From positions 622,940 to 686,939 of the forward strand of contig RPFO01000389.1 of the NCBI GenBank assembly GCA_009746045.1: DNA of 64,000 nucleotides, read 5' to 3'. This DNA is from Mesostigma viride (Eukaryota > Streptophyta > Mesostigmatophyceae > Mesostigmatales > Mesostigmataceae). Numbering within the stretch: position 1 is the stretch's first letter; each line of letters opens with the position of its first letter. Both the position numbers and the translations under genes were made by a program. Below are positions 1 to 9,798 of this stretch, piece by piece. Below the pieces are notes generated by a model. It made no database searches and was not told the origin of the DNA. It saw nothing but the letters and a program-made list of their open reading frames with translations.

Positions 1-890
1 CAGTTCCGTGGGGAGGAACGAGGATGCCACGTTTCCAATTTTTTCAATACCGTTCAGCCCTGTGACGCCGCGTCCGGTTTGCGAATTGCGACCGTCCCAT
101 CGCCCATCGAAAAAGAAGCGCAGCCGCAGAGAGACCCCATAGCTAATAGTAACCAGCTGCAACCGTTTGCATGCTACCTGCTTTTTACAACATCGCTTTG
201 CTACCTGTGCATAACGAAAGGAAATCGGTCTTCAAGCAATTAAGGCAATCGGTCTTCATTTTCCCGCATAAAGAAAAAAGGTGAGCTTTTGCCGCATCGT
301 GGATGGTAGGCTGACAAACTGCGTTCTATCAAAAACGGCAACTAAACAGCGCATGCACGCCGACGACACAGTTAGCCAGCTGGGCGAAGACATGTCCTTG
401 CTGCCATCGCAAGAAACTCTATGTTGCAGCAAGAGTGATAAAAATGTCTGGCTTCCTTCTTTTCGTTGCTAGCGAAACCCTGCAGACATCTCGGTAGAGT
501 CAGCTATGTAAGCCGATCCTAATCCACATCTGGCATCCATCCCTTTAGTCTAGTTGCCATGGAGCGTTTCTTGGTCTCGCACATGTCGATCATGGTGGTG
601 CTAGGCTTTCACTTGGGTCACCCTTTCCATGTTTGCTATGCCTTTGGTCTGGTTAGGTTGTAGGTGTAGATGTGCACATACTGCATTTGCTGCGTTTCTA
701 ATCGGTGCTCCTGTTTGATGCTTTTTTTCCCCTTCATATCGTTTCGACGTTTGCATGCTACCTGCCGGATTATAACATCGGACGTTGCTACCTGCCTGCA
801 TAACGATAGTTTGCAAGAAATCTTCATTTTGCCGAAACACAAAAAAAGGTGATCTTTTGCCGCAACGTGGATGGTAGGCTGACTAAAATT
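1..890. other. Spacer with a diverged internal duplication
   Basis: I see no convincing gene here. A block at about 168-320 recurs in altered form at about 748-890. Both copies share the words TTTGCATGCTACCTG, GCATAACGA, TCTTCATTTT and CGTGGATGGTAGGCTGAC in the same order. The second copy ends where the 30 bp minisatellite starts, so the satellite probably grew at the edge of an already duplicated sequence. The short ORFs in this stretch lack any recognisable domain. Confidence 0.6.
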
Positions 891-2607
891 GTGCTGCTAC
901 GTATCAATACATGTGGGGGGGTGCTGCTACGTATCAATACATGTGGGGGGGTGCTGCTACGTATCAATACATGTGGGGGGGTGCTGCTACGTATCAATAC
1001 ATGTGGGGGGGTGCTGCTACGTATCAATACATGTGGGGGGGTGCTGCTACGTATCAATACATGTGGGGGGTGCTGCTACGTATCAATACATGTGGGGGGG
1101 TGCTGCTACGTATCAATACATGTGGGGGGTGCTGCTACGTATCAATACATGTGGGGGGGTGCTGCTACGTATCAATACATGTGGGGGGGTGCGGCTACGT
1201 ATCAATACATGTGGGGGGGTGCTGCTACGTATCAATACATGTGGGGGGGTGCTGCTACGTATCAATACATGTGGGGGGTGCTGCTACGTATCAATACATG
1301 TGGGGGGATGCTACGTATCAATACATGTGGGGGGTGCGGCTACGTATCAATACATGTGGGGGGGTGCTGCTACGTATCAATACATGTGGGGGGGTGCTGC
1401 TACGTATCAATACATGTGGGGGGTGCTGCTACGTATCAATACATGTGGGGGGGTGCTGCTACGTATCAATACATGTGGGGGGGTGCTGCTACGTATCAAT
1501 ACATGTGGGGGGGTGCTGCTACGTATCAATACATGTGGGGGGGTGCTGCTACGTATCAATACATGTGGGGGGGTGCTGCTACGTATCAATACATGTGGGG
1601 GGGTGCTGCTACGTATCAATACATGTGGGGGGGTGCTGCTACGTATCAATACATGTGGGGGGTGCTGCTACGTATCAATACATGTGGGGGGTGCGGCTAC
1701 GTATCAATACATGTGGGGGGTGCTGCTACGTATCAATACATGTGGGGGGGTGCTGCTACGTATCAATACATGTGGGGGGGTGCTGCTACGTATCAATACA
1801 TGTGGGGGGGGATGCTACGTATCAATACATGTGGGGGGGTTCTGCTACGTATCAATACATGTGGGGGGGTGCTGCTACGTATCAATACATGTGGGGGGGT
1901 GCTGCTACGTATCAATACATGTGGGGGGGTGCTGCTACGTATCAATACATGTGGGGGGGTGCTGCTACGTATCAATACATGTGGGGGGGTGCGGCTACGT
2001 ATCAATACATGTGGGGGGGTGCTGCTACGTATCAATACATGTGGGGGGGTGCGGCTACGTATCAATACATGTGGGGGGGTGCTGCTACGTATCAATACAT
2101 GTGGGGGGGTGCTGCTACGTATCAATACATGTGGGGGGGTGCGGCTACGTATCAATACATGTGGGGGGGTGCGGCTACGTATCAATACATGTGGGGGGGT
2201 GCTGCTACGTATCAATACATGTGGGGGGTGCTGCTACGTATCAATACATGTGGGGGGGTGCGGCTACGTATCAATACATGTGGGGGGGTGCTGCTACGTA
2301 TCAATACATGTGGGGGGGTGCTGCTACGTATCAATACATGTGGGGGGGTGCGGCTACGTATCAATACATGTGGGGGGGTGCTGCTACGTATCAATACATG
2401 TGGGGGGTGCTGCTACGTATCAATACATGTGGGGGGGTGCTGCTACGTATCAATACATGTGGGGGGGTGCGGCTACGTATCAATACATGTGGGGGGGGGA
2501 TGCTACGTATTAATACATGTGGGGGGGTGATGCTACGTATCAATACATGTGGGGGGGTGATGCTACGTACGTATCAATACATGTGGGGGGGTGATGCTAC
2601 GTATCAT
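891..2607 (+). repeat. 30 bp G-rich minisatellite, about 57 units
   Basis: The unit reads GTGCTGCTACGTATCAATAC followed by ATGTGGGGGG (30 bp, some 29). It is repeated head to tail about 57 times, with variants GTGCGGCTAC and short GATGCTAC units, and the G-run varies from 6 to 8. Each unit contains the palindromes TACGTA and ACATGT and one G-run. Because 30 is divisible by three, several frames stay open for more than 500 codons on both strands. The resulting repeat peptides are not credible proteins. The last few units (2480-2600) are diverged and lead into the next array. Confidence 0.95.
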
Positions 2608-3842
2608 TTATTTATTCATGCCATCACCCCCCCACATTTAATTATTCATGCCAGCACCCCCCAACATTCATTTATTCATGCCATCACACCCCCACATTCT
2701 TTTATTCATGGCAGCACCCCCCCACATTCTTTTATTCATGCCATCACCCCCCCACATTTAATTATTAATGCCAGCACCCCCCAACATTCATTTATTCATG
2801 CCATCACACCCCCACATTCTTTTATTCATGGCAGCACCCCCCCACATTTATTTATTCATGCCATCACCCCCCCACATTCTTTTATTCATGGCAGCACCCC
2901 CCACATTCTTTTATTCATGCCATCACCCCCCACATTTAATTATTAATGCCAGCACCCCCCAACATTCATTTATTCATGCCATCACACCCCCACATTCTTT
3001 TATTCATGGCAGCACCCCCCCACATTCTTTTATTCATGGCAGCACCCCCCACATTTATTTATTATGCCATCACCCCCCACATTCTTTTATTCATGGCAGC
3101 ACCCCCCACATTTATTTATTCATGCCATCACACCCCCACATTCTTTTATTCATGGCAGCACCCCCCAACATTCATTTATTCATGCCATCACACCCCCACA
3201 TTCTTTTATTCATGGCAGCACCCCCCCACATTTTTTATTCATGCCATCACCCCCCCACATTTAATTATTAATGCCAGCACCCCCCAACATTCATTTATTC
3301 ATGCCATCACACCCCCACATTCTTTTATTCATGGCAGCACCCCCCACATTTATTTATTCATGCCATCACCCCCCCACATTTAATTATTAATGCCAGCACC
3401 CCCCAACATTCATTTATTCATGCCATCACACCCCCACATTCTTTTATTCATGGCAGCACCCCCCACATTTATTTATTCATGCCATCACCCCCCACATTTA
3501 TTTATTCATGCCATCACCCCCCACATTCTTTTATTCATGGCAGCACCCCCCACATTTATTTATTCATGCCATCACCCCCCCACATTTAATTATTATGCCA
3601 GCACCCCCCAACATTCATTTATTCATGCCATCACACCCCCACATTCTTTTATTCATGGCAGCACCCCCCCACATTTATTTATTCATGCCATCACCCCCCA
3701 CATTTAATTATTAATGCCAGCACCCCCCAACATTCATTTATTCATGCCATCACACCCCCACATTCTTTTATTCATGGCAGCACCCCCCACATTTATTTAT
3801 TCATGCCATCACCCCCCCACATTTAATTATTAATGCCAGCAC
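2608..3842 (-). repeat. 28-30 bp C-rich minisatellite with higher-order units, opposite orientation
   Basis: About 43 units of roughly 29 bp end in a run of 5-7 C. Four monomer types recur: (a) TTTAATTATTAATGCCAGCA, (b) CATTCATTTATTCATGCCAT, (c) CATTCTTTTATTCATGGCAG, (d) CATTTATTTATTCATGCCAT. They often appear in the order a-b-c-d, giving a higher-order repeat of about 117 bp. Read on the minus strand, the core ATGTGGGGGGGTG matches the core of the 891-2607 array, so the two arrays are related but inverted. Open frames over this stretch are repeat artefacts. Confidence 0.93.
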
Positions 3843-3930
3843 CCCCCCACATGCATTTATACATAGCATCCCCCCCCACATGTATTTATACGTAGCTTCC
3901 CCCCCCCACATGTATTTATACGTGGTCGTA
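3843..3930 (-). repeat. Transitional units linking the two minisatellite families
   Basis: Three units contain CACATGTATTTATACGTAG and a C-run. On the minus strand they resemble the first array (TACGTA...ACATGTGGGGG) more than the neighbouring C-rich array. They cap the right edge of the inverted structure, so the whole 891-3930 stretch is an imperfect palindrome about 3 kb long with its centre near 2607. Confidence 0.75.
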
Positions 3931-4400
3931 AGGGTCTCGCTGCGGGTAGACCCTCGGAATTTTGTTTTTGTATTGACGTTAGGGTCTCGCTGCAGCGAGA
4001 CCCCAAGGAATGTCAATTTTTCATGTTTTCATGATGGGGGGTCTTTCTTTTCTCACCCTTAAAATGATTTGTTTTTGTATCGGTGTTAGGGTCTCGCTGC
4101 AGCGAGACCCCTACGAATGTCGACTTTTAATGTTTGCAAGATGGGAGGGGGCTTTCTTCGCTCACCCTAAAAATGATTTGTTTTTGTTTGACGTTAGGGT
4201 CTCGCTGCAGCGAGACCCCAAGGAATGTATACTTTTTTATGTTTGCATGATGGGAGGTTGCTTGTTTTCGCTCACCCTAAAAATGATTTGTTTTTGCTTG
4301 AAGTGAGGGTCTCGCTGCAGCGAGACGCCAAAGTTTTGCATTAAACTAAATGTCCCTTTTAGAATCCACGAAAGGGTCTAGCTGCAGCGAGACCCTCCCC
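3931..4400. repeat. ~108 bp tandem repeat with a palindromic GGGTCTCGCTG core
   Basis: The word GGGTCTCGCTG followed by its near reverse complement CAGCGAGACCC occurs at 3931, 3981, 4088, 4196, 4305 and 4374. Spacing is 107-109 bp for the central copies. The intervening sequence is also repeated (AATGT, GATGGGAGG, CTCACCC, AAAATGATTTGTTTTTG). The core can form a hairpin with an 11 bp stem. The array lies directly upstream of the 4473 exon, and degenerate single cores recur in the introns of that gene. Confidence 0.85.
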
Positions 4401-4472
4401 ATCGTTTTTCTGCCGGCGATTCAGATTCTGAATGACATTTGTGAAACTTGCTTTTTTGATATTGTTCTGCAG

Positions 4473-5658
4473 ATGTCGTCCTCCTATTCCGATTCTGTCA
4501 AGGCCACTCCCGTTTCACCCAAGATGACGTCGAACACCTCGCCGGACCGAACGGCAACGGAGGCGTTTCCTCCGTTGCAGTTCGGTCCCGTAAATGCTTG
4601 CGAGGTCCCCCCCACCGAGTCCCCTCGCCCTCCAAGTCCAACTTGCCCCCCAGCGAGTTGGACAGAATTATACCCCCCAACCCTCTCGCTGCTGCGTCTC
4701 GCGCTCCGTCCCGCTCTCCGCCCCGTAAGTCTCCATCGCCGCCCCCCAAGTCGGCCGGAGCTACTGCGTCCCGCTCGCCGCCCCGCAAGTCCCCCAAGTC
4801 CCCCGCAACTGCGACCCGTTCGCCGAACCGCAAGTCCCCCTCTCCGCCCAAAGTTCCCCCCGCTACCGCGTCCCGCTCTCCTTCTCGCAAGTCCCCCTCG
4901 CCGTCAACCAAGAACCCCGCAACTGCGTCCCGCTCGCCGTCCCGCTCTCCTTCCCCCAAGTCCCGCTCGCCGCCACCCAAGTCCCCCGCTTCTGCGTCCC
5001 GCTCGCCGTCCCCCAAGCATTCCAGTTCTAAGCGTAAGCCTGCGGCCGAGTGGGTAGAGGAAGACGACCGCACCAAAGAGCTCAGGAAGCTGAGGAAGTC
5101 TATCAGTGAGCTTGTTGAGGAGGACGAGCGCGATCAGACTAACGGGAGGCCTGAAGACCCGGAATCGCCGGTTCGGGAGTCGCGTCAGAAGCGGTTGTCC
5201 GATTTGTTAGCAATGGCCGCAAGCTTTGCTGACGAATACGCGGCTCTCGACAAGAAGGACAAGGAGAAGGAGAAGGCGGAGAGGGAGGCCATCGAGAAGG
5301 CGGAGAGGGAGAGGGTGGAGAGGGAGGAGAAGGAGAGGCTGGAGAAGGCGGAGAGGGAGGAGGAGGAGAGGGAGTACAAGGAGAAAAAGGCTGCCCAGGA
5401 GAAGGAGCACAGGATCCTGGTGGCGAAGCAGAAGGAGGAGGCGAAGAAGAAGACGGAGGCGGCAGCGAAGGAATTCTTGCGGAGGAGGCCGCTCTTTTTT
5501 TGCAGATGCGACAGGAGAGGATGAAGGCGGAAGAGGCCGCGAGGAAGATGGAGGAGGAGGCTGCGAGGAAGGAGGAGGAGGCTGCGAAGGCAGTTGAGGG
5601 GGAGAAGGACGAGAACGGAGAACCCCTTCTTCACGAAGGATTTTCAGTCGATTATCAG
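4473..5658 (+). CDS. Exon A of a large gene of unknown function: KSP/RS-like repeats, then coiled coil
   Basis: A TTCTGCAG acceptor-like site immediately precedes ATG 4473, the likely first coding exon. The protein begins MSSSYSDSVKATPVSP. It then becomes a Ser/Pro/Arg/Lys stretch with about ten RSP-RKSP-type repeats (about 4650-5030), then a highly charged K/E/R-rich region (about 5050-5650) that should form a long coiled coil. It ends at a GTATGT donor after 5658. The good frame changes twice: near 4600, next to a run of seven C, and near 5470. Either the copy is damaged or the assembly has single-base errors. RS/KSP repeats occur in RNA-processing and cytoskeletal proteins, but composition alone does not give a function. 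Confidence 0.6.
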
Positions 5659-5845
5659 GTATGTTTATTAATGTGAGACGTACATTTTTCAGATGGCTTG
5701 AACGGCGTGTGTGTATCGTAGAAAGGGTGGGATTTTATGTCATACATTGATCGTAAGGGTCTAGCTGCGGAGAGACGTTGACCTAGGAGTTAAGGTTGTT
5801 GACGACGACGATGTGTGGCCTTTTTTTTACTCTTGTTGTCTGCAG
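5659..5845 (+). other. Intron 1, carrying one palindrome copy
   Basis: GTATGT donor at 5659 and CTGCAG acceptor at 5845. At 5756 it contains GGGTCTAGCTGCGGAGAGACG, a degenerate form of the palindrome in the 3931-4400 array. Confidence 0.7.
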
Positions 5846-6895
5846 CCCTCCACGGTGGCCATTCTGAAACAGTACCTGGCTCAGACTGAGTCTGAGGCTG
5901 GGGTGAGTCGTAAAGCCGAAAAGGGCTTGAGAGGCTTGATCCGCTTTCTTTCGGCCGAGATAGCGTTTGCAGAGAAGTCCGGTGTCGTCGTGGACCGTCC
6001 GGAGTCGGCACACATAATTTGGAAGAACGACCGCCTGGGCCGTCTTGCATTGTTCGAAGCCACACAGCGAGCCATTCATGGGAAGAGGGTCGTTGGTGAC
6101 GACATTTATGAGGTTTTGAAGATCGCGCAGTCGTGCATCCTTAATCTGAAGGAGGATGTCGGACGTTACTTTCCCCGTCGTGCTTTAATATGGTCGACGC
6201 TCTTTGATGAGGTTGAAAAGTTCGAGGTCCACATTGGCTTCACATGCATCGAGGCTTCCTATATGGAAACCTTGAAAACCACTGCGTTGCATCAGCTCTT
6301 TAAACTCATGACTGGAGATATGAGAGCGGATTCGAGGGCTTCACTGTCGGAAGATGAAGTGTTTGATATTGTCAGGCAAGGATTTGTTGACACGTCCAAC
6401 AGTGACTTTATCGTAATTGTGCCGGGAAGAATGAATGACGTAGGAGGATTGGAGGAGCGCGCACATGAAGTGATCGCGCATTTGGACATGGCAAGAGACC
6501 ACTTACTGCAATCTTTTGTTAAGTGGCGGACTGACTTTCTTGTCAGCCCGGACGCCAGCCTTTCGCGGGAAGCGGTCGCTTTCTTTTTGGATTGGGCTGG
6601 ACAGGTGATCCAAAGTTTCCGGCACCGGGAGGACTTCCATGTTATTCAGACATATAAGCCATACCGGGAAATCGTCCAGGAATGGTTGGATCAAATCTCG
6701 TTGGTTGATTGTCTCCAGAGTATCCGAACCAAGACAGACACGGAGTGGTCTGATTTAGAGGCGGGAGGCCATTGGCAGTCCCTCGAGTTGTTCTTCGAGG
6801 CGGAATTGAGGCGGCAACTGGAAAAGGAGAGAGCCCATCAAGTGCCGATATGGCCTTTGGGGAAGATTTTGAGGAGGTGGAAGTTCTACGTTTCG
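5846..6895 (+). CDS. Exon B: 350-residue globular domain of unknown family
   Basis: The exon is 1050 bp, open throughout in one frame, and bounded by CTGCAG and GTACGT. It starts PSTVAILKQYLAQTESEAG and ends near LGKILRRWKFYVS. Composition is that of an ordinary folded, largely helical protein, with no low-complexity sequence, membrane segment or signal peptide. I recognise no family. This is the best single piece for a profile search because it has no internal break. Confidence 0.7.
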
Positions 6896-7002
6896 GTACG
6901 TTAACTTGCCGATATCGTTTATCGATTTGGGTTGTTTCCATTCCCTGAATAGGGCTCTATATGCTGACCAACCTTCATGGTTTGTCCTGTCATATCATGC
7001 AG

Positions 7003-7065
7003 GGGGGCTCCATGCCAGGGGACGTATCGGAGGATTTACCTAATTTGTCAGACTTGGTTGATAAG
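7003..7065 (+). CDS. Exon C, 63 bp
   Basis: Small exon in phase with exon B, bounded by CATGCAG and GTGGGT. It encodes GGSMPGDVSEDLPNLSDLVD plus one lysine. Supported only by splice signals and frame continuity. The next exon is also exactly 63 bp. Confidence 0.5.
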
Positions 7066-7202
7066 GTGGGTGCTTGTCCGTCGAGTTTCCACGAGCATCT
7101 TACATGGGGTCTAGCTGCAGGTAGACCCTCACCCTTTTATTGAGACTGACATGTTCGGCTAATTTCAACGGTGCCCCCAACCAATCTGTTGTCTTTTTTC
7201 AG

Positions 7203-7265
7203 GGGGCGGCTGCGGCGATGGCTGTTGACAGTGCTGGTATTTGGTCTGGACTCGAGATGGAAATG
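7203..7265 (+). CDS. Exon D, 63 bp
   Basis: Bounded by TTTTTTCAG and GTAAGC; it encodes 21 residues beginning GAAAAMAVDSAGIW. The preceding intron (7066-7202) holds a clear palindrome copy at 7106, GGGTCTAGCTGCAGGTAGAC. Confidence 0.5.
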
Positions 7266-7389
7266 GTAAGCATTAAACGATATCCGGATGTCTGCATTTC
7301 GCCTGAAGTTTTAGTGAGCGCATTATGCGAAATATACAAATGTCGACTAATTTTGATTTCCAATGAGCTGTCGTATTCGGTGTTGACAG

Positions 7390-7518
7390 GCGGGGGGTTT
7401 GGCCTCAGCAGGCGCTGCCGGAGAGGAAGAAAACGCTGGAGGAGATGAGGATGGGGGGGATGAAAACGCTGGAGGAGATGAGGATGGGGGAGACGCTGAG
7501 GGAGAAGTGGCTGTGCAG
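7390..7518 (+). CDS. Exon E, acidic repeat (GGDEDGGDENA)
   Basis: 129 bp between a GACAG acceptor and a GTACGT donor. It encodes a short Ala/Gly/Glu/Asp stretch with two tandem copies of ENAGGDEDGGD, from a 36-39 bp DNA duplication, and is probably disordered. The following intron (7519-7644) contains a degenerate palindrome, GGGGTATCTCCGCAGAGAG, at 7563. Confidence 0.5.
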
Positions 7519-7644
7519 GTACGTTCATCCGCCGCGAGTTCGTGTGATTTTTTTCGTGCTGAGGGGTATCTCCGCAGAGAGACGATGGTGCAACAATCGA
7601 ACTGAGGTGAAGTCCCTTCTTGTTCGTTTTTTTTTGTCATGCAG

Positions 7645-8186
7645 GCGGGGGCTGTCGCTGGGGGTACTGCGGGGGGGAAGGCGGCGAAGCCTCCATTGAC
7701 TGAGCATGAAAGGGAAAAGCTGGATTCCCGCAAGAAGGTTGCGAAGGATCATATTATTGCTGTTGGCCTGATCATGCTTAAGTCTCCGCCCGATGGCGTC
7801 GATTCGGAGGGACCTGCGGGGTCCGAGTTTCGCAAGTACCTGACACGACTTGAGGCGGAAGTCGATGCCGATTTCGATACGGAGGTGTTGGGTGTCGCTA
7901 CCTTAATAGTGAATTGGCATATGAATTTGTAAATCTGGTGAAGTCGAAAGCCACCAAGAATTTCAAGTGGCAGCCTAAGGAGTACTCAGAGGCAAAGGTT
8001 GACAAGATCGAGAAATTCATGAAGGCTGATTTTCGTCGTCGGGCCGCTGAGGGAAAAAGGGCGCTGAATGCGGTGGCAAAGGCCAACAGTAAGAAGAACG
8101 CGGAGGCGAAGGCGGCGGAGAAGGAGGCGAAGAAGGCGGAGAAGGAGAAGGCTAAGGAGGCCAAGAAGCAGCAGAAAACTGGACAG
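7645..8186 (+). CDS. Exon F: helical domain ending in a K/A/E-rich coiled coil
   Basis: Bounded by CATGCAG and GTACGA. It encodes a helical region with LTEHEREKLDSRKKVAKDHI and then KATKNFKWQPKEYSEAKVDK, followed by a lysine/alanine/glutamate-rich coiled coil to the end. Length is 542 bp, not a multiple of three, and the open frame changes near 7900. One single-base indel, real or from assembly, explains both. Confidence 0.55.
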
Positions 8187-8375
8187 GTACGATTGTTGTG
8201 AAAATTTAGACCTCTCGCTGCGGGTAGACGCTGACTGGCTGCGGGACTTGGTGTTTAGTGTCAGTAAGGTATTATTCCAACAGAACTTTGTTCGTCCCTG
8301 AACAGGATGTCGTGGTCGGCCTAAATATTACTGACTTGAGCAAATCCTGCGGTCCTTTTCGATTTTTTACTTCAG

Positions 8376-9543
8376 GATGACGGGGGGGACGAAGACGCCA
8401 CGGTGGAGAAGAAGTTACCTGGTCATGACGCCGTGTTCGCGCTGGTGAAGGATATGCTCAAGTACTGCTCGAGTAGGCGGATGGCGGACGTCGATGACCT
8501 GCCAAACTGGCCCGAGTTCTCCCCCTTTCTTGAGCTGCTCCGGTCACTCAACAAGCTTTTTAAGGAGGGGGTGCTCACGAGCAGTGGGAACCCGGACACC
8601 GACCCTATCATTGAAAGCTGGAAGCCTTCGAAAAAGGTCGACTCGAACAAGGAGGTCAGGGACCAGAACATCCGGAAGGCCAATTCTCTCAGGGAAACGC
8701 GTTGGATTCGGCCGGCCGATTTTCAGCAGACCGGATGTTTCAGTATGCGGATCCAGACGGTCAACGCGCTTATTTTGCCAGAGGCTTTGAGGCAGCGGCG
8801 TTTAAACCTTGAAACCATTAAGGAGAACGGCCGCATTCTCCTCAATGCGCGGGACAACGCCTTGCACTTCAAGGTTGTTGTCCCGGTCTGGCAGTTCCCT
8901 TTCCAGGCGCTTGCCGAATCTCAACCTGACCTGTTCGACAAGCAAATCTTGTGCATGCCGGATTTCGTCAAGTGGCTGAAGCATTCACCACGGCGCCAAG
9001 ATTGACGCGGAGGATGTGGGGTCCAGGTACTTCCGGCCCCTTTCGGATACTGAAGTCGACGTGTGGCTTAACACGGAGTCCACCACCTCTTTCCTCGCGA
9101 GAGGACTTGAGTGGCGTACCTACGCCAGGGTGGACGAGGTGGAAGCAGTTTTGCCTCAGGAGATCGAGGGCAGTCGGCAAGTTTTCAACCTGCTGTGCAA
9201 TACTGCGATGAAGTCCTACGATCCGAAATTTTTTGAGGAACGGGTACCGGTACCGTATCTGGTTCTCCGGTACGCGGTGGTGGATGGGAACCACTACTTT
9301 AAGGGGTTAAAGTCGTTTCTCAGGGGGCCGGATGGCGGGTGGGGAGAGGTTCGGGCAATGATGTGCGAGGGTGGGGCGGAGTCCAATTTCGCAAATACTC
9401 CTAAGGAGGCGGAGCACGCCTTCCAGGACCTGTTGCGGAAATTCCGTGGTGGTTACATGGGTACGAACGTCATTCTTCTCAAGGGTGGCGACCTGCTCCC
9501 GTCGTGGAGTGAGCTGCGAAATCTACCTAAGGCAAAAGAAGAT
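8376..9543 (+). CDS. Exon G: globular domain with a weak ParB-like VDGNH motif
   Basis: Bounded by CTTCAG and GTAAGC. The first part reads KLPGHDAVFALVKDMLKYC and continues through a well-structured region. The second part contains YAVVDGNHYFKGLKSF, which resembles the D-G-x-H box of ParB/Srx-type domains but lacks the usual Arg after His. This is a suggestion only. The exon is one base off a multiple of three, and the frame changes near 8985. The next intron (9544-9798) holds three palindrome copies (9563, 9633, 9719). Confidence 0.55.
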
Positions 9544-9798
9544 GTAAGCTATCTATTTTGGCAGGGTCTAGCTGCGGGTAGACCCTCGGAATTTTCGTGG
9601 TTGTTTTTTGTGTGCGCTTCAAGTTTTTTGCGAGGGTCTCGCTGCAGCTAGACCCTCTCCTTTTTTTTGTTGGAATTTTCGTTGCGTATTGTCGGCCGTT
9701 TCTTTTTCGAATTTTGTTAGGGTCTATCCGCAGCTATACCCCTCGCCTTTTATGACTGAGTTTTGTCGTTGCTCGCTCGATGTTAATTGATGTCGCAG

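Noticed and set aside
849-2946. Three overlapping ORFs of 540-685 codons in the first minisatellite
   Set aside because: They only translate a 30 bp repeat whose length is a multiple of three; all frames and both strands are open.
2768-3714. ORFs of 66-167 codons in the C-rich minisatellite
   Set aside because: Repeat-derived peptides (MPSPPTF..., MAAPPH...), with no start context and no domain.
891-3930. CRISPR array
   Set aside because: Units are contiguous with no unique spacers, and the sequence is eukaryotic.
5185-5634. Leu/Ser-rich minus-strand ORF over the coiled-coil exon
   Set aside because: Shadow of a K/E-rich coding sequence on +.
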